From: Chlorobiota bacterium
GTDB lineage: Bacteria > Bacteroidota > Bacteroidia > Bacteroidales > F082
DNA length: 43,626 nt
Assembly: GCA_013151505.1 (NCBI GenBank)
Contig: JAADID010000181.1
Location: 1-43,626 of the forward strand
Direction: 5' to 3'
Shown: in pieces, positions 10,347 through 20,045 of the stretch
Position numbering within the stretch: the stretch's first letter is position 1
Layout: each line of letters begins with the position of its first letter
The notes under the pieces: generated by a model
What the model was told of the DNA's origin: nothing
Seen by the model: only the letters and a program-made list of their open reading frames with translations
Databases searched by the model: none
Translations under genes and position numbers: made by a program

Positions 10347-11162
10347 ATGGAAAAGAAAAGGGTTCTCTATGTTAACCAGGAAATTATGCCTTATCTGGAA
10401 GAAACACCCATGAGTTCCATTGGCAGAATACTTCCGCAAAAAATACAGGAAAGTGGTAAAGAGATCAGGACTTTCATGCCCCGTTACGGGTTAATTAATG
10501 AAAGGAGAAACCAGCTTCATGAAGTAATCCGCCTGTCGGGAATGAATCTGATCATTGATGATATTGACCACCCGCTGATCATTAAAGTAGCGTCAATTCA
10601 GCAAGCCAGAATGCAGGTTTACTTTATTGACAATGAAGATTTTTTCCATAGAAAGTTTATGTTTCATGATAAAAAAGGTAAATTTTTCGAGGATAATGAT
10701 GAACGGATCGTTTTCTTTGCCAAAGGTGTTCTGGAAACCGTAAAAAAGCTGGGCTGGGCACCGGACCTTATTCATTGCAACGGGTGGTTTTCAAGTTTAC
10801 TTCCTTTATTTGTAAAGACGGTGTATAAGGATAATCCGTTATTTGTTGATTCGAAAGTGATTTATTCATTATATAATGACGCCTTTAAGGATAAATTTCA
10901 TGACCAGTTTAAAAACAAAATAATAATGAATGGGTTGTCCGAATCGGAATTGGGACACTATTCGGGAGGTAATTACGTTTCATTAGTCAAAGGGGCGATT
11001 GACAGATCCGACGCTTTGATTCTCGGAAGTCCTGATGTAAATCCCGAAATATTGGATTACGCAAAAAGCTCGGGAAAACCGTTGCTTGATTATGTAAACA
11101 GTGAAGATTATTATGTGACATACAACCGGTTCTATGACAAAATTATTGGTGAAGAAGAGTAA
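10347..11162 (+). CDS. Glycogen/starch synthase-like protein, N-terminal GT5 domain only
   Basis: MEKKRVLYVNQEIMPYLEETPMSSIGRILPQKIQESGKEIRTFMPRYGLINERRNQLHEVIRL and LGWAPDLIHCNGWFSSLLPLF resemble the starch synthase catalytic N-domain; 271 aa with no GT1 half. Confidence 0.85.
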   Translation: MEKKRVLYVNQEIMPYLEETPMSSIGRILPQKIQESGKEIRTFMPRYGLINERRNQLHEVIRLSGMNLIIDDIDHPLIIKVASIQQARMQVYFIDNEDFFHRKFMFHDKKGKFFEDNDERIVFFAKGVLETVKKLGWAPDLIHCNGWFSSLLPLFVKTVYKDNPLFVDSKVIYSLYNDAFKDKFHDQFKNKIIMNGLSESELGHYSGGNYVSLVKGAIDRSDALILGSPDVNPEILDYAKSSGKPLLDYVNSEDYYVTYNRFYDKIIGEEE

Positions 11163-12498
11163 AATCCGGTTTAATAACCGGTACAATCCCGAATATTTTC
11201 TGTTGTTTCTTTTTATTATCCTGTTGTTTTCCCAGTGTTCAAAACCTGCAGGGCAGATCGGTGCAATTATACAGCCCGAAGACAGTAAACTGAATCTTTT
11301 TTACACTGATACAACTTCCATCTATGCTTATTCGGAACCCAACGACTCGGTACGTACCGACCATCTGGTAACGAGTATGGTGGGAAGTGTGAGCGATCCG
11401 GTTTTTGGTATTACTACCGCCGGATTTTACATGGAGTTTCTTTTATCCATTCCGGATCACGACTTTGGAGAAGACCCGCAACTTGATTCGCTGGTCATCC
11501 AACTGGCTTACGGGGGCAACAATTACGGCGACACCAACTCCATGATTACGATACATGTTTACGAAATGATGGAAAGTATTTCCAACGATACGGTTTATTA
11601 CTCAAATGTTGTTATCCCGGTAGGCTCTACTGATTTTGCTAATTATTCATTTACTCCCCGCCCGGTTGACAGTATAGTTGTTGACGGAGATACGATCCCT
11701 CCCGCACTGCGTTTTTCGCTTAGCGACCAGAGTCCTGCCCTCGGTGAAAAACTGCTGAACATCCCACAGGAAGACATGGCGGATAATGATGTTTTCAGGG
11801 AATATTTCAAAGGGCTGTATATCGTTGCCCAACCTGTATATTCAAACGGCACATTGATATCCTTCGACCTGAATTCCCTGTATTCGGAAATGACTATTTT
11901 TTACAGTAATGCTGATCAGGATTCTTTACGCTACAGATATGTAACCCGGTCATCGGCAACAAGGGTAAACAGGTTTGGCAATTATTTCCTTTCCGGGGAT
12001 AATGCATTTAAACAACAGGTAGTTGACGGAGATACCGCTTTGGGAAAAGAGAGGTTTTATGTTCAGGGAACAGGCGGCGTGAGGGGTATCATAAAGATCG
12101 GGGATATGAAAAGCTGGAGAGAGATGGGTGTTGTAGCTATAAACGAGGCGAAACTTATCCTTAGCGGAGCTGAGGAGAAACCGTTCTGGGGAGCGCCACC
12201 GAAATTGTTGCTTTACGAAATTAAGGAAGACGGGAAAAACGAATACCTCGAAGATCAGGGTATGGGAGCAGATTATTTCGGAGGTGTTTACCTGTCTTCA
12301 ACAAATTCTTATGAGTTCCGGATTACACAATATATCCAGTCACTTATTGATGATACCACAAAAAGAAATTACGGGCTTTCGCTTTATGTTGACAGTCCGT
12401 GGTACGTCCCCAACCGCTTCATCTTTAACGGAAATGACACGGTTTACCGTGAAAAGCGTCTAAAACTAAACATTCTTTACACAAATTTATCGAGATAA
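11134..12498 (+). CDS. DUF4270-like lipoprotein
   Basis: Signal peptide with lipobox (LLFSQC/SKP). Architecture and position between the GT5-like gene and glmS match the DUF4270 family of Bacteroidetes. Start overlaps the preceding gene by 29 bp. Confidence 0.72.
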   Translation: MTKLLVKKSKIRFNNRYNPEYFLLFLFIILLFSQCSKPAGQIGAIIQPEDSKLNLFYTDTTSIYAYSEPNDSVRTDHLVTSMVGSVSDPVFGITTAGFYMEFLLSIPDHDFGEDPQLDSLVIQLAYGGNNYGDTNSMITIHVYEMMESISNDTVYYSNVVIPVGSTDFANYSFTPRPVDSIVVDGDTIPPALRFSLSDQSPALGEKLLNIPQEDMADNDVFREYFKGLYIVAQPVYSNGTLISFDLNSLYSEMTIFYSNADQDSLRYRYVTRSSATRVNRFGNYFLSGDNAFKQQVVDGDTALGKERFYVQGTGGVRGIIKIGDMKSWREMGVVAINEAKLILSGAEEKPFWGAPPKLLLYEIKEDGKNEYLEDQGMGADYFGGVYLSSTNSYEFRITQYIQSLIDDTTKRNYGLSLYVDSPWYVPNRFIFNGNDTVYREKRLKLNILYTNLSR

Positions 12499-12594
12499 CG
12501 GTTTTCGTTGCAGATATTGTTATTTTTGATTTTTTAAAACAAAAAAGTATTCCCTGCGTAAAAGAACTGACAAATACTGAAAATTTAAGAAGAA

Positions 12595-14433
12595 ATGTGT
12601 GGAATTGTAGCGTACATTGGACCGAAACAGGCTTATCCGATACTGATAAAAGGACTGCAAAGACTTGAATATCGTGGATACGACAGCGCAGGAGTTGCTT
12701 TACTGAATGATGAACTCCGCCTTTTTAAAACCAAAGGGAAAGTTTCAAAACTTAAAGAATTTTTAAACGGTCAGCATCTTCCCGGCACTATCGGTATTGC
12801 GCACACACGGTGGGCTACACATGGCGAACCAAACCAGATAAATGCACATCCCCATTTTTCCCAATCCAAATCCCTTGCGATCATTCATAACGGAATCATT
12901 GAAAATTATGCCCTGATCAAGGAAGAATTGATAAAGAGGGGATATAAATTTGAGTCTGATACCGACACGGAAGTGCTCGTGAATTTGATTGAAGATATTC
13001 GAAACAACGAAGGTGTTTTGCTGGATGAAGCGGTGAGACTGGCCTTGAATCAGGTAGTGGGCGCTTATGCCATTGTGGTTTTGTCAAAAGACCATCCCAA
13101 TACGCTGATCGCCGCACGCAAAGGCAGTCCGCTGGTTATCGGTATCGGAAAAGATGACTATCATGTTGCTTCCGATGCCACTCCTATCATCGAGTACACA
13201 AAAGATGTGGTTTACCTGGAAGACGAAGAAGTGGCCATCATCACCCGAAACCAGGAATTGAAAATAAAAAGTATAAAAAACAAAGATAAAACACCTTATA
13301 TTCAGCAGCTTGAATGGAACCTTGCCGAGCTGGAAAAGGGAGGATATGAGCATTTTATGCTGAAAGAGATCAATGAACAGGCGCGTTCTATCCGGGATAG
13401 TATGCGTGGAAGGCTAAAAGCACGGGAAGGTATTGTTGCTCTCGGGGGTGTGAAAGAATATGAACAAAAGATTCTGAAAGCCAATCGTATTATTATTGTG
13501 GCATGTGGTACTTCGTGGCATGCAGGCCTGGTGGGTGAATACCTTTTTGAAGATCTGGCCCGGATTCCCGTTGAGGTTGAATATGCATCGGAGTTCAGGT
13601 ACAGAAATCCTATCATTAATGAAAATGATGTGATCATTGCAATATCACAATCGGGCGAAACGGCCGACACGCTTGCCGCCATTGAACTGGCTAAAAAGAA
13701 AGGAGCCACTATTCTGGGGATTTGCAATGTGGTGGGTTCATCCATTCCGCGGGCAACACATGCCGGTTCTTATACCCATGCCGGGCCCGAAATAGGTGTA
13801 GCATCTACCAAGGCCTTTACTGCCCAGGTTACCATTCTTACGCTGATGGCTTTGCGCATGGCACAGATGAAAGGCACGATTCCGCGTACCCGCTTCATGC
13901 ATCTGCTTCATTCGCTGGATATCTTACCGGATAAAGTGGAAGAAATGCTTGAAGATGACAGTGTTGTGCGGTTAATTGCAGAAGAATTTAAAGATGCCGG
14001 GAATTTTCTTTACCTCGGAAGGGGATATAATTTCCCTGTTGCCCTCGAAGGCGCCCTTAAACTGAAGGAAATTTCTTACATCCATGCGGAAGGATACCCG
14101 GCAGCAGAAATGAAACACGGTCCCATTGCGCTTATTGATGAAAATATGCCGGTTGTTGTTATTTCACCTTATGTGGGTATTTATGACAAAGTAGTAAGCA
14201 ATATCCGTGAAGTAAAAGCCCGGAACGGAAAAGTTATCGCCATTGTTACCAAAGGGGATACTACCGTAAAAGACATTGCCGACTACGTTATTGAGATTCC
14301 GAAAACCGAGGAGATCCTTGTCCCCATCCTGGCAACCATTCCTTTACAAAAACTGGCTTATTACATTGCCATCCTGCGTGGTTGCAACGTTGACCAACCG
14401 AGGAACCTGGCCAAATCGGTAACGGTGGAGTAA
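12595..14433 (+). CDS. glmS: Glutamine-fructose-6-phosphate aminotransferase (isomerizing)
   Basis: MCGIVAYIGPKQAYPILIKGLQRLEYRGYDSAG with N-terminal Cys nucleophile; two SIS domains (CGTSWHAGLVGEY, SQSGETADTLAA); C-terminus NVDQPRNLAKSVTVE. Confidence 0.98.
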   Translation: MCGIVAYIGPKQAYPILIKGLQRLEYRGYDSAGVALLNDELRLFKTKGKVSKLKEFLNGQHLPGTIGIAHTRWATHGEPNQINAHPHFSQSKSLAIIHNGIIENYALIKEELIKRGYKFESDTDTEVLVNLIEDIRNNEGVLLDEAVRLALNQVVGAYAIVVLSKDHPNTLIAARKGSPLVIGIGKDDYHVASDATPIIEYTKDVVYLEDEEVAIITRNQELKIKSIKNKDKTPYIQQLEWNLAELEKGGYEHFMLKEINEQARSIRDSMRGRLKAREGIVALGGVKEYEQKILKANRIIIVACGTSWHAGLVGEYLFEDLARIPVEVEYASEFRYRNPIINENDVIIAISQSGETADTLAAIELAKKKGATILGICNVVGSSIPRATHAGSYTHAGPEIGVASTKAFTAQVTILTLMALRMAQMKGTIPRTRFMHLLHSLDILPDKVEEMLEDDSVVRLIAEEFKDAGNFLYLGRGYNFPVALEGALKLKEISYIHAEGYPAAEMKHGPIALIDENMPVVVISPYVGIYDKVVSNIREVKARNGKVIAIVTKGDTTVKDIADYVIEIPKTEEILVPILATIPLQKLAYYIAILRGCNVDQPRNLAKSVTVE

Positions 14434-14450
14434 AAAACATACGAAAATAG

Positions 14451-14481
14451 AAAAAGCCGGCTTTTACGAGCCGGCTTTTTT
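14451..14481. terminator. Bidirectional intrinsic terminator between convergent glmS and sod
   Basis: aaaaagccggc-ttttacga-gccggctttttt: GC-rich stem flanked by A-run and T-run. Confidence 0.85.
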
Positions 14482-14499
14482 ATTCTGATCCCGGGAGAA

Positions 14500-15075
14500 C
14501 TACAACCGTTTCCCGATGGTTTCCCAGTCAACAACTTTCCAGAAATCTTCAATGTAAGCGGGCCTTCTGTTACGTTTGTCAATATAATAGGCATGTTCCC
14601 ATACATCACAGGTCATAATGGGTTCGAGACCTTTGCGTAACGGGTTACCGGCATTGCTTTCCTGAACGATTTCAAGTTTGCCTTCAGGTGTTTTTACCAG
14701 CCATGCCCAGCCGGAGCCAAACAAAGTTGCCGCTGCCTGGCTGAATTTTTCTTTAAATTCATCGAAACCGCCGAAATCGCTTTTGATGGCATTAAGTAAA
14801 GCCCCGGAGGGTTCCCTGCCACCTTCGGGCGACATACAATTCCAGTAAAATGTATGATTCCATACCTGGGCGCCATTGTTAAAAATACCCCCCTCGGCCC
14901 GTTTAATGATTTCTTCAAGGCCGGAAGTGGCAAACGCAGTGCCGTCAGTCAATTTGTTTAAGTTGTTTACATAAGCTGCATGATGCTTTCCGTAATGATA
15001 TTCTAATGTTTCTTTTGAAATATACGGTTCCAGAGCATCCAGATCATAAGGTAACTTTGGTAATTCGTATGACAT
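14500..15075 (-). CDS. sodB: Superoxide dismutase (Fe/Mn family)
   Basis: MSYELPKLPYDLDALEPYISKETLEYHYGKHHAAYVNNLN; DVWEHAYYIDKRNRRPAYIEDFW metal-binding signature. Start trimmed from 15153 to the ATG at 15075. Confidence 0.95.
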   Translation of the reverse strand: MSYELPKLPYDLDALEPYISKETLEYHYGKHHAAYVNNLNKLTDGTAFATSGLEEIIKRAEGGIFNNGAQVWNHTFYWNCMSPEGGREPSGALLNAIKSDFGGFDEFKEKFSQAAATLFGSGWAWLVKTPEGKLEIVQESNAGNPLRKGLEPIMTCDVWEHAYYIDKRNRRPAYIEDFWKVVDWETIGKRL

Positions 15076-15238
15076 AGTTTTAAAAATTAAGTGAATAATA
15101 ATATTTTGTACAAAAATAAGTAAAAGCAAAGAATGCCTTTTGCACATTAACAAATTTTAAGGGGACAACAGGATTTTAACCTGTTTTAACGTGAGAATAA
15201 CTTTACCAAAGTTTGAAACTTTGGAAAAGTTGCTCATA

Positions 15239-16855
15239 TCATTTTTCCAGCTCGTAAACCGCCCGCTTAAAGGTAGTGTCAATTTCGTGATAAATCGGAT
15301 AAAATCCTTTTTCATTCAGGATATTCCTTCCGACATAAGCTTTAAACAATATTTTGATCTTGTCTCTGGAAACCTTTATTTTTTCTTTCGAAGCGGTAAT
15401 TCCTTTTTCAGCCGCATAAGCAACCAGGTCTTTGTAATCTTTATTGCTCATGTTGAATCCCCGGTCAAAGCTTTCAAAATCTTTGAATTTCTGCAAAGCA
15501 GCACGATGGGCGTCCGTGTAATCAAAAGCAAACTGAAAAATGATACCCTTGTTTGCCAGTGAGTTGTAAAATGTATGGACACTGTCGGTAATCAGCGGAA
15601 CATAGATATCCGGCATGATGCCTCCGCCCCCGTAAACGGTTTTTCCGCCGGGCGTGGTGTATTTCAGTGAATCATTAAACCGGATACTGTCCGCATTGGT
15701 CATTTCACCGTCTTCGTAACGATGGATCCAATCGGTATAATAATCTTCAAATTTATCCTTTTCATAAGGTCTTTGGATGCAGCGTCCAGTGGGAGTATAA
15801 TACCTGGCAACCGTCAGACGCAACGCCGAGCCGTCGGGCAGGCTGATCTGTTCCTGGACAAGTCCTTTCCCAAATGATCTTCTCCCGATGATCAATCCCC
15901 TGTCGTTATCCTGGATGGCGCCGGCGACGATCTCGCTGGCAGATGCTGTTCCTTCATCTATCAAAACAGCTAAAGTATCATTCAGCAGCTCTCCTTTTGA
16001 GGTTGCAAAGGCATAATTGCGGGGTCTGTTTCTGCCCTCGGTATAAACGATCAGCTTTCCGTCGGCAAGAAATTCGTCTGCAACATTGATGGCAGCCCTC
16101 AGAAACCCCCCGGCATTACCGCGCAAATCAAGAATCAGTTTTGTCATTCCCTGATTTTTAAGGTCTTTGGCCGCTTTATCAAATTCCTTAAAAGTCGTTG
16201 CTGAAAATTTATTCAGTTTAATGTATCCGATATCTCCGGTTACCATATAAGCGATATCCAGGCTGTAAGTGGGTATCACATCACGCGTGATGGTAAAGTC
16301 CATCAACCGGGGAACCCCCCTCCTGAAAACCGATACTTTCACTTTTGTTCCTTTCGGCCCTTTAAGCTTTTTGATGGCCATGCTGTTGCTGATCCCGACA
16401 GCAAGCGAATCATCAATTTTAACAATGCGGTCACCGGCCATCAGGCCCACCTTTTCGGATGGTCCGCCCGCAATGGGATTGATGACAGTTATGGTATCTT
16501 TTTCTATCCGAAACGAAATACCAATCCCTTCAAAACTGCCCATCAACGGGTCGTTAACCTCTTTCAACTCATCAGCCGGGATATATTGTGAATGCGGGTC
16601 AAGATCCTGAAGCATACCGTCAATGGCAAAAGTTTCCATCTCGTCCACGTCAACACTGTCAACATAATTGTGTGAAATGTAATCAATCACATCATCCACT
16701 TTGGTGTATGTGACATTGCCGAAAGGAAATATTGACGTATTTGAAACCTGTTGTTTGTCAAGCAACGACCCGATCCACATGCCTGCCACCAGCACAAAGG
16801 CAAAGGCAATGGGTAAATAGATTGATATTTTTGAATTCCGGTTGTTCATGTTCAA
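15239..16855 (-). CDS. S41-family carboxyl-terminal processing peptidase with PDZ domain
   Basis: N-terminal TM, PDZ (GDRIVKIDDSLAVGISNSMAIKKLKGPKGTKVKVSVFRRG), catalytic DEGTASASEIVAGAIQDNDRGLIIGRRSFGKGLVQEQ. Confidence 0.94.
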   Translation of the reverse strand: MNMNNRNSKISIYLPIAFAFVLVAGMWIGSLLDKQQVSNTSIFPFGNVTYTKVDDVIDYISHNYVDSVDVDEMETFAIDGMLQDLDPHSQYIPADELKEVNDPLMGSFEGIGISFRIEKDTITVINPIAGGPSEKVGLMAGDRIVKIDDSLAVGISNSMAIKKLKGPKGTKVKVSVFRRGVPRLMDFTITRDVIPTYSLDIAYMVTGDIGYIKLNKFSATTFKEFDKAAKDLKNQGMTKLILDLRGNAGGFLRAAINVADEFLADGKLIVYTEGRNRPRNYAFATSKGELLNDTLAVLIDEGTASASEIVAGAIQDNDRGLIIGRRSFGKGLVQEQISLPDGSALRLTVARYYTPTGRCIQRPYEKDKFEDYYTDWIHRYEDGEMTNADSIRFNDSLKYTTPGGKTVYGGGGIMPDIYVPLITDSVHTFYNSLANKGIIFQFAFDYTDAHRAALQKFKDFESFDRGFNMSNKDYKDLVAYAAEKGITASKEKIKVSRDKIKILFKAYVGRNILNEKGFYPIYHEIDTTFKRAVYELEK

Positions 16856-16998
16856 TTTTCAAGCCGGTAAAAGTAATAAAAATGATTTGACACTTATTCT
16901 CGCAAATGAACACAGGTGAAAATTCACATTTATCTGCGGACGTACCTGGAAGAAAAAGATTTTTGTAAATAACCCGTTAAAATATGGTATTCAAAAAA

Positions 16999-19362
16999 TC
17001 AAAGTTTGACGAATTTCATGGTTCCCGAAGCCCGGTTGCCATTTGTCAGCCTGAAATAATAAATACCTTTTTGAAGGCCCGCAACATTTATTTTCAGGAC
17101 ACCCTGACTGTCGTTAAGCGGAATACGCTTCAAACGATGTCCCGACACATCATACAATTCAAATTCCACGCCGCTGTTAATTTTTATTTTGTATTGAACC
17201 TCAAATGCATCGAATGCAGGATTTGGATATGCTTCGGAAACAAACAAACCGGCATCAGCTTGTTTTCCGGGATTGATCCCCGTCAGACTCGATATAACTG
17301 AAATGGAAAAGTCATCAAAATAAAAACCATCAGCCTGCACATAATAATCGGTTTTCAGCACAAACCGGACTGATATGTGTGATCCCGCAAAATCCATCAA
17401 ATTAATGGTTTCATAGACCCAGTCATCCTGAACCCCGTCATAAACCGGGTCACCGGGATCGAGGTAATAATTTCCATACGATGAATACTGTCCGCTCATG
17501 GGTATCCATGTTCCTCCGTCAACATTTTTAACCTGGACCTGAACATAATCAAACCCTTCTTCAATATCCCATTTTGCCTGATAGTGAAGAAACGCCATGC
17601 TGACATTGCTCAGGTCAATAACTGTATCCAGGGTGATGATATTGGTCACTCCGGCCTCATACTTTCCATAAGGGGAATCTGTAATTGAATGTTCCGGTGA
17701 ATAATACTCTTCGGTAGTAATATCCCATTTCGAAGAAGACCAGTACTTCATATTTTCACAACTGTCGTAGAAAATAACCACTTCGGTACCGTAAACACGG
17801 GTCACTGTATCTGAAAAGACAAGGTCTCCGTTATTTACCGACAGAAGATATTGAAACACCGTTCCTTCCTCAATGTCGGCATCGAGTAAATAAGAAATTG
17901 AATCGGTTTTGGTTTCCAGGATATCCAGGTCGCTAAACGTCACGGGATCACCGGTTTCAACAATGTTATCATCGAGAGGCGTTATGGACACGGTAAAAGA
18001 ACCCGAATCTGACAAGCCCAGCCGCTGAATCTTAAAAACGGCGTAATTATCTGTCTGGTCCGTAATGAGGGGGGACATATTGCTGACCCTTGCAAAATTT
18101 CCGGCCAGCATAGCCAGCGAAATATTCTGCCACATTTGCTCCTTGCACAGCGGAATGATCCTTGAAACCGATGGCCAGAAACCGTCATTGCCATTTCCTG
18201 CTTCGGGAGTATAGGCGTAAATCGCATTTTTCGTATCCTGCTCGCCGTACATCCAGTCATCCGAATCGCCGTTTACCTCATAAATGGTAACATTTGCCGG
18301 GCCATAAGTGTAATTATTTTCCATCGTCAGGTAATCGCCAAAAGCCAGAAAGTTGTCATTATCAGGCGGAGGGGTTGATGTATAGCCCCACGGAGATAAA
18401 AGCATGTTGCCATAAGAATGATAATTGAGAGTGAACAGAAACTCGCGGGCATTGCAAAAATCTCTTATATTTTTGGTTTCGGATTCTGAAAACGCCGACA
18501 CGCCGCGATAAGTTTCATCCCACGTATAAGGTGATGATCCGATGTCGTTATAGCCCCAGTAATAGCCGTAATTCCTGTTCAGATCAACGCCATAGGTACC
18601 ATCGCCATTGTCCTTTCTGTTTTTGCGCCACATACCTCCTCCGTTCGGATTGGTTGTGTAATTGTATTCGTAACCGTCAGGATTCAAAACAGGAATAAAA
18701 TACATCTCGGTGTTGTCAACAATATACCGGATTAACGAATCCGTTTCATAGTTCTCGAGCAGGTACCACATATAAAATATCATTTGCTGGCCGGTGATGG
18801 CTTCGCGGGCATGATGCAGTGCCGTGTATAGTATTTCAGGTTCATCTTCATCGGTTTGCGGATTATCCGAAATTTTTACCCACCACATCTTCCGGTTTTC
18901 CACGGTAAGTGTATCGTCCGACAGGGTCTGACGTGAAGTGATCAGGTCAGGATATTTGATTGCCATCGAGTCCAGCTCGCGGTAAATTTCATCCAATGTA
19001 TAATAGCCGCCCATTGAACCGTATTCCCAGTTTTCGGGGACAACCCATTCTTCATCCCGGTTCCTTTCTACATTAGCCGGTTTTTCGGCAGCCAGCCGGT
19101 CAGCATAATATTTTGATACATCTTCAATGATCACTTCGGCTCTGATCCCTTCCTGGTTCAACCGGCTGATTTCATCTGCCGAAAGGTCTGTTTCGAAAAA
19201 CGCACCTTTTTTTAAAAAACCTTCGGTAACATCAATTCCGGCTGCTGCAATCTGTGACAACGATGTTTGTTTCAGGTCAATCCTGACCTTTTTATATGTT
19301 TGTTGGGCAGAAAGGCCCAGGCTGAAAAGCAATACAAGTGTTAATGATAAAAATCGTTTCAT
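16999..19362 (-). CDS. Secreted M14 zinc carboxypeptidase with T9SS type A sorting domain
   Basis: Signal peptide; HHAREAITGQQMI zinc motif, GVDLNRNYGYYWG, NYHSYGNMLLSPWG, YAYTPEAGNGNDGFWP; C-terminal SEAYPNPAFDAFEVQYKI ... GIYYFRLTNGNRASGTMKFVKL tail. Confidence 0.93.
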   Translation of the reverse strand: MKRFLSLTLVLLFSLGLSAQQTYKKVRIDLKQTSLSQIAAAGIDVTEGFLKKGAFFETDLSADEISRLNQEGIRAEVIIEDVSKYYADRLAAEKPANVERNRDEEWVVPENWEYGSMGGYYTLDEIYRELDSMAIKYPDLITSRQTLSDDTLTVENRKMWWVKISDNPQTDEDEPEILYTALHHAREAITGQQMIFYMWYLLENYETDSLIRYIVDNTEMYFIPVLNPDGYEYNYTTNPNGGGMWRKNRKDNGDGTYGVDLNRNYGYYWGYNDIGSSPYTWDETYRGVSAFSESETKNIRDFCNAREFLFTLNYHSYGNMLLSPWGYTSTPPPDNDNFLAFGDYLTMENNYTYGPANVTIYEVNGDSDDWMYGEQDTKNAIYAYTPEAGNGNDGFWPSVSRIIPLCKEQMWQNISLAMLAGNFARVSNMSPLITDQTDNYAVFKIQRLGLSDSGSFTVSITPLDDNIVETGDPVTFSDLDILETKTDSISYLLDADIEEGTVFQYLLSVNNGDLVFSDTVTRVYGTEVVIFYDSCENMKYWSSSKWDITTEEYYSPEHSITDSPYGKYEAGVTNIITLDTVIDLSNVSMAFLHYQAKWDIEEGFDYVQVQVKNVDGGTWIPMSGQYSSYGNYYLDPGDPVYDGVQDDWVYETINLMDFAGSHISVRFVLKTDYYVQADGFYFDDFSISVISSLTGINPGKQADAGLFVSEAYPNPAFDAFEVQYKIKINSGVEFELYDVSGHRLKRIPLNDSQGVLKINVAGLQKGIYYFRLTNGNRASGTMKFVKL

Positions 19363-19403
19363 TTCTTTGTTATTAATTTAAAGTTAAAATTTATTACCCA
19401 TTG

Positions 19404-20045
19404 TCAATCCCTGTTTCTCAGCGGTTTCCAATGAAATGTATCTATTAAATGATCAATATCTTTTGTAATGAAATCAATCACGGGTTCCAGCGAATCGTTG
19501 TTGGGTACCGTGTTGAAATAAAGTGATCCGCGCAGGAAATTTGCCGTGCTGTCAGTCAGAAAAAACTGGTAGGGTGACGCCGCGCCGCTTCCTTCCAAAC
19601 GGTAGATCAGTCCGTAAACCTTTCGTGCCGTATCCATAACCTGGTAAGTGTTGATGGCATCGGCCTTGGGAATGTGTTTCGTAACCATTGTATAAGAGTC
19701 TTCGAGATAAGTGGAGAGATTGTTTTTTACGGGTTTGTAACTAATGTGCAAAGTAGCTTTGAAAGCAGGGAAGTTCAGATTTATCCAATAGGGTTCGCCG
19801 GGAGAATACGGGTCGGGGGTAATCGTTGTATAAACCGGCCTTTCAAAACGGTAAGGGAAAGTTGAATCGAACGGAACATATTGTTTTTCGGGCAGGTCAA
19901 TCCTGAAATAACCTTTTGGTTTAGGCGTATAGGATTGTTCGCAGGAAATAAGTATAACGGAAAGAAAAAGAATAAAAAATCCTGTCTTCAGCAAAAGAGG
20001 TGTGCATCTATTTGTTTTTCTTCGAAGTATTCTGTGAGCCGGCAT
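19404..20045 (-). CDS. gldD: Gliding motility lipoprotein GldD
   Basis: Lipoprotein signal (LISCEQSYTPKPKGYFRIDLPEKQYVPFDSTFPYRFERP), directly downstream of gldE. Confidence 0.9.
   Translation of the reverse strand: MPAHRILRRKTNRCTPLLLKTGFFILFLSVILISCEQSYTPKPKGYFRIDLPEKQYVPFDSTFPYRFERPVYTTITPDPYSPGEPYWINLNFPAFKATLHISYKPVKNNLSTYLEDSYTMVTKHIPKADAINTYQVMDTARKVYGLIYRLEGSGAASPYQFFLTDSTANFLRGSLYFNTVPNNDSLEPVIDFITKDIDHLIDTFHWKPLRNRD

Noticed and set aside
14620-14640. tRNA-like T-loop string 'gggttcgagacc'
   Set aside because: Lies inside the sod coding sequence with no acceptor stem or anticodon arm around it.
16900-16960. Possible degenerate copy of the right-edge repeat ('cgcaaatgaacac...atttatctgcgg')
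   Set aside because: Only short partial similarity; not enough to call a shared repeat.
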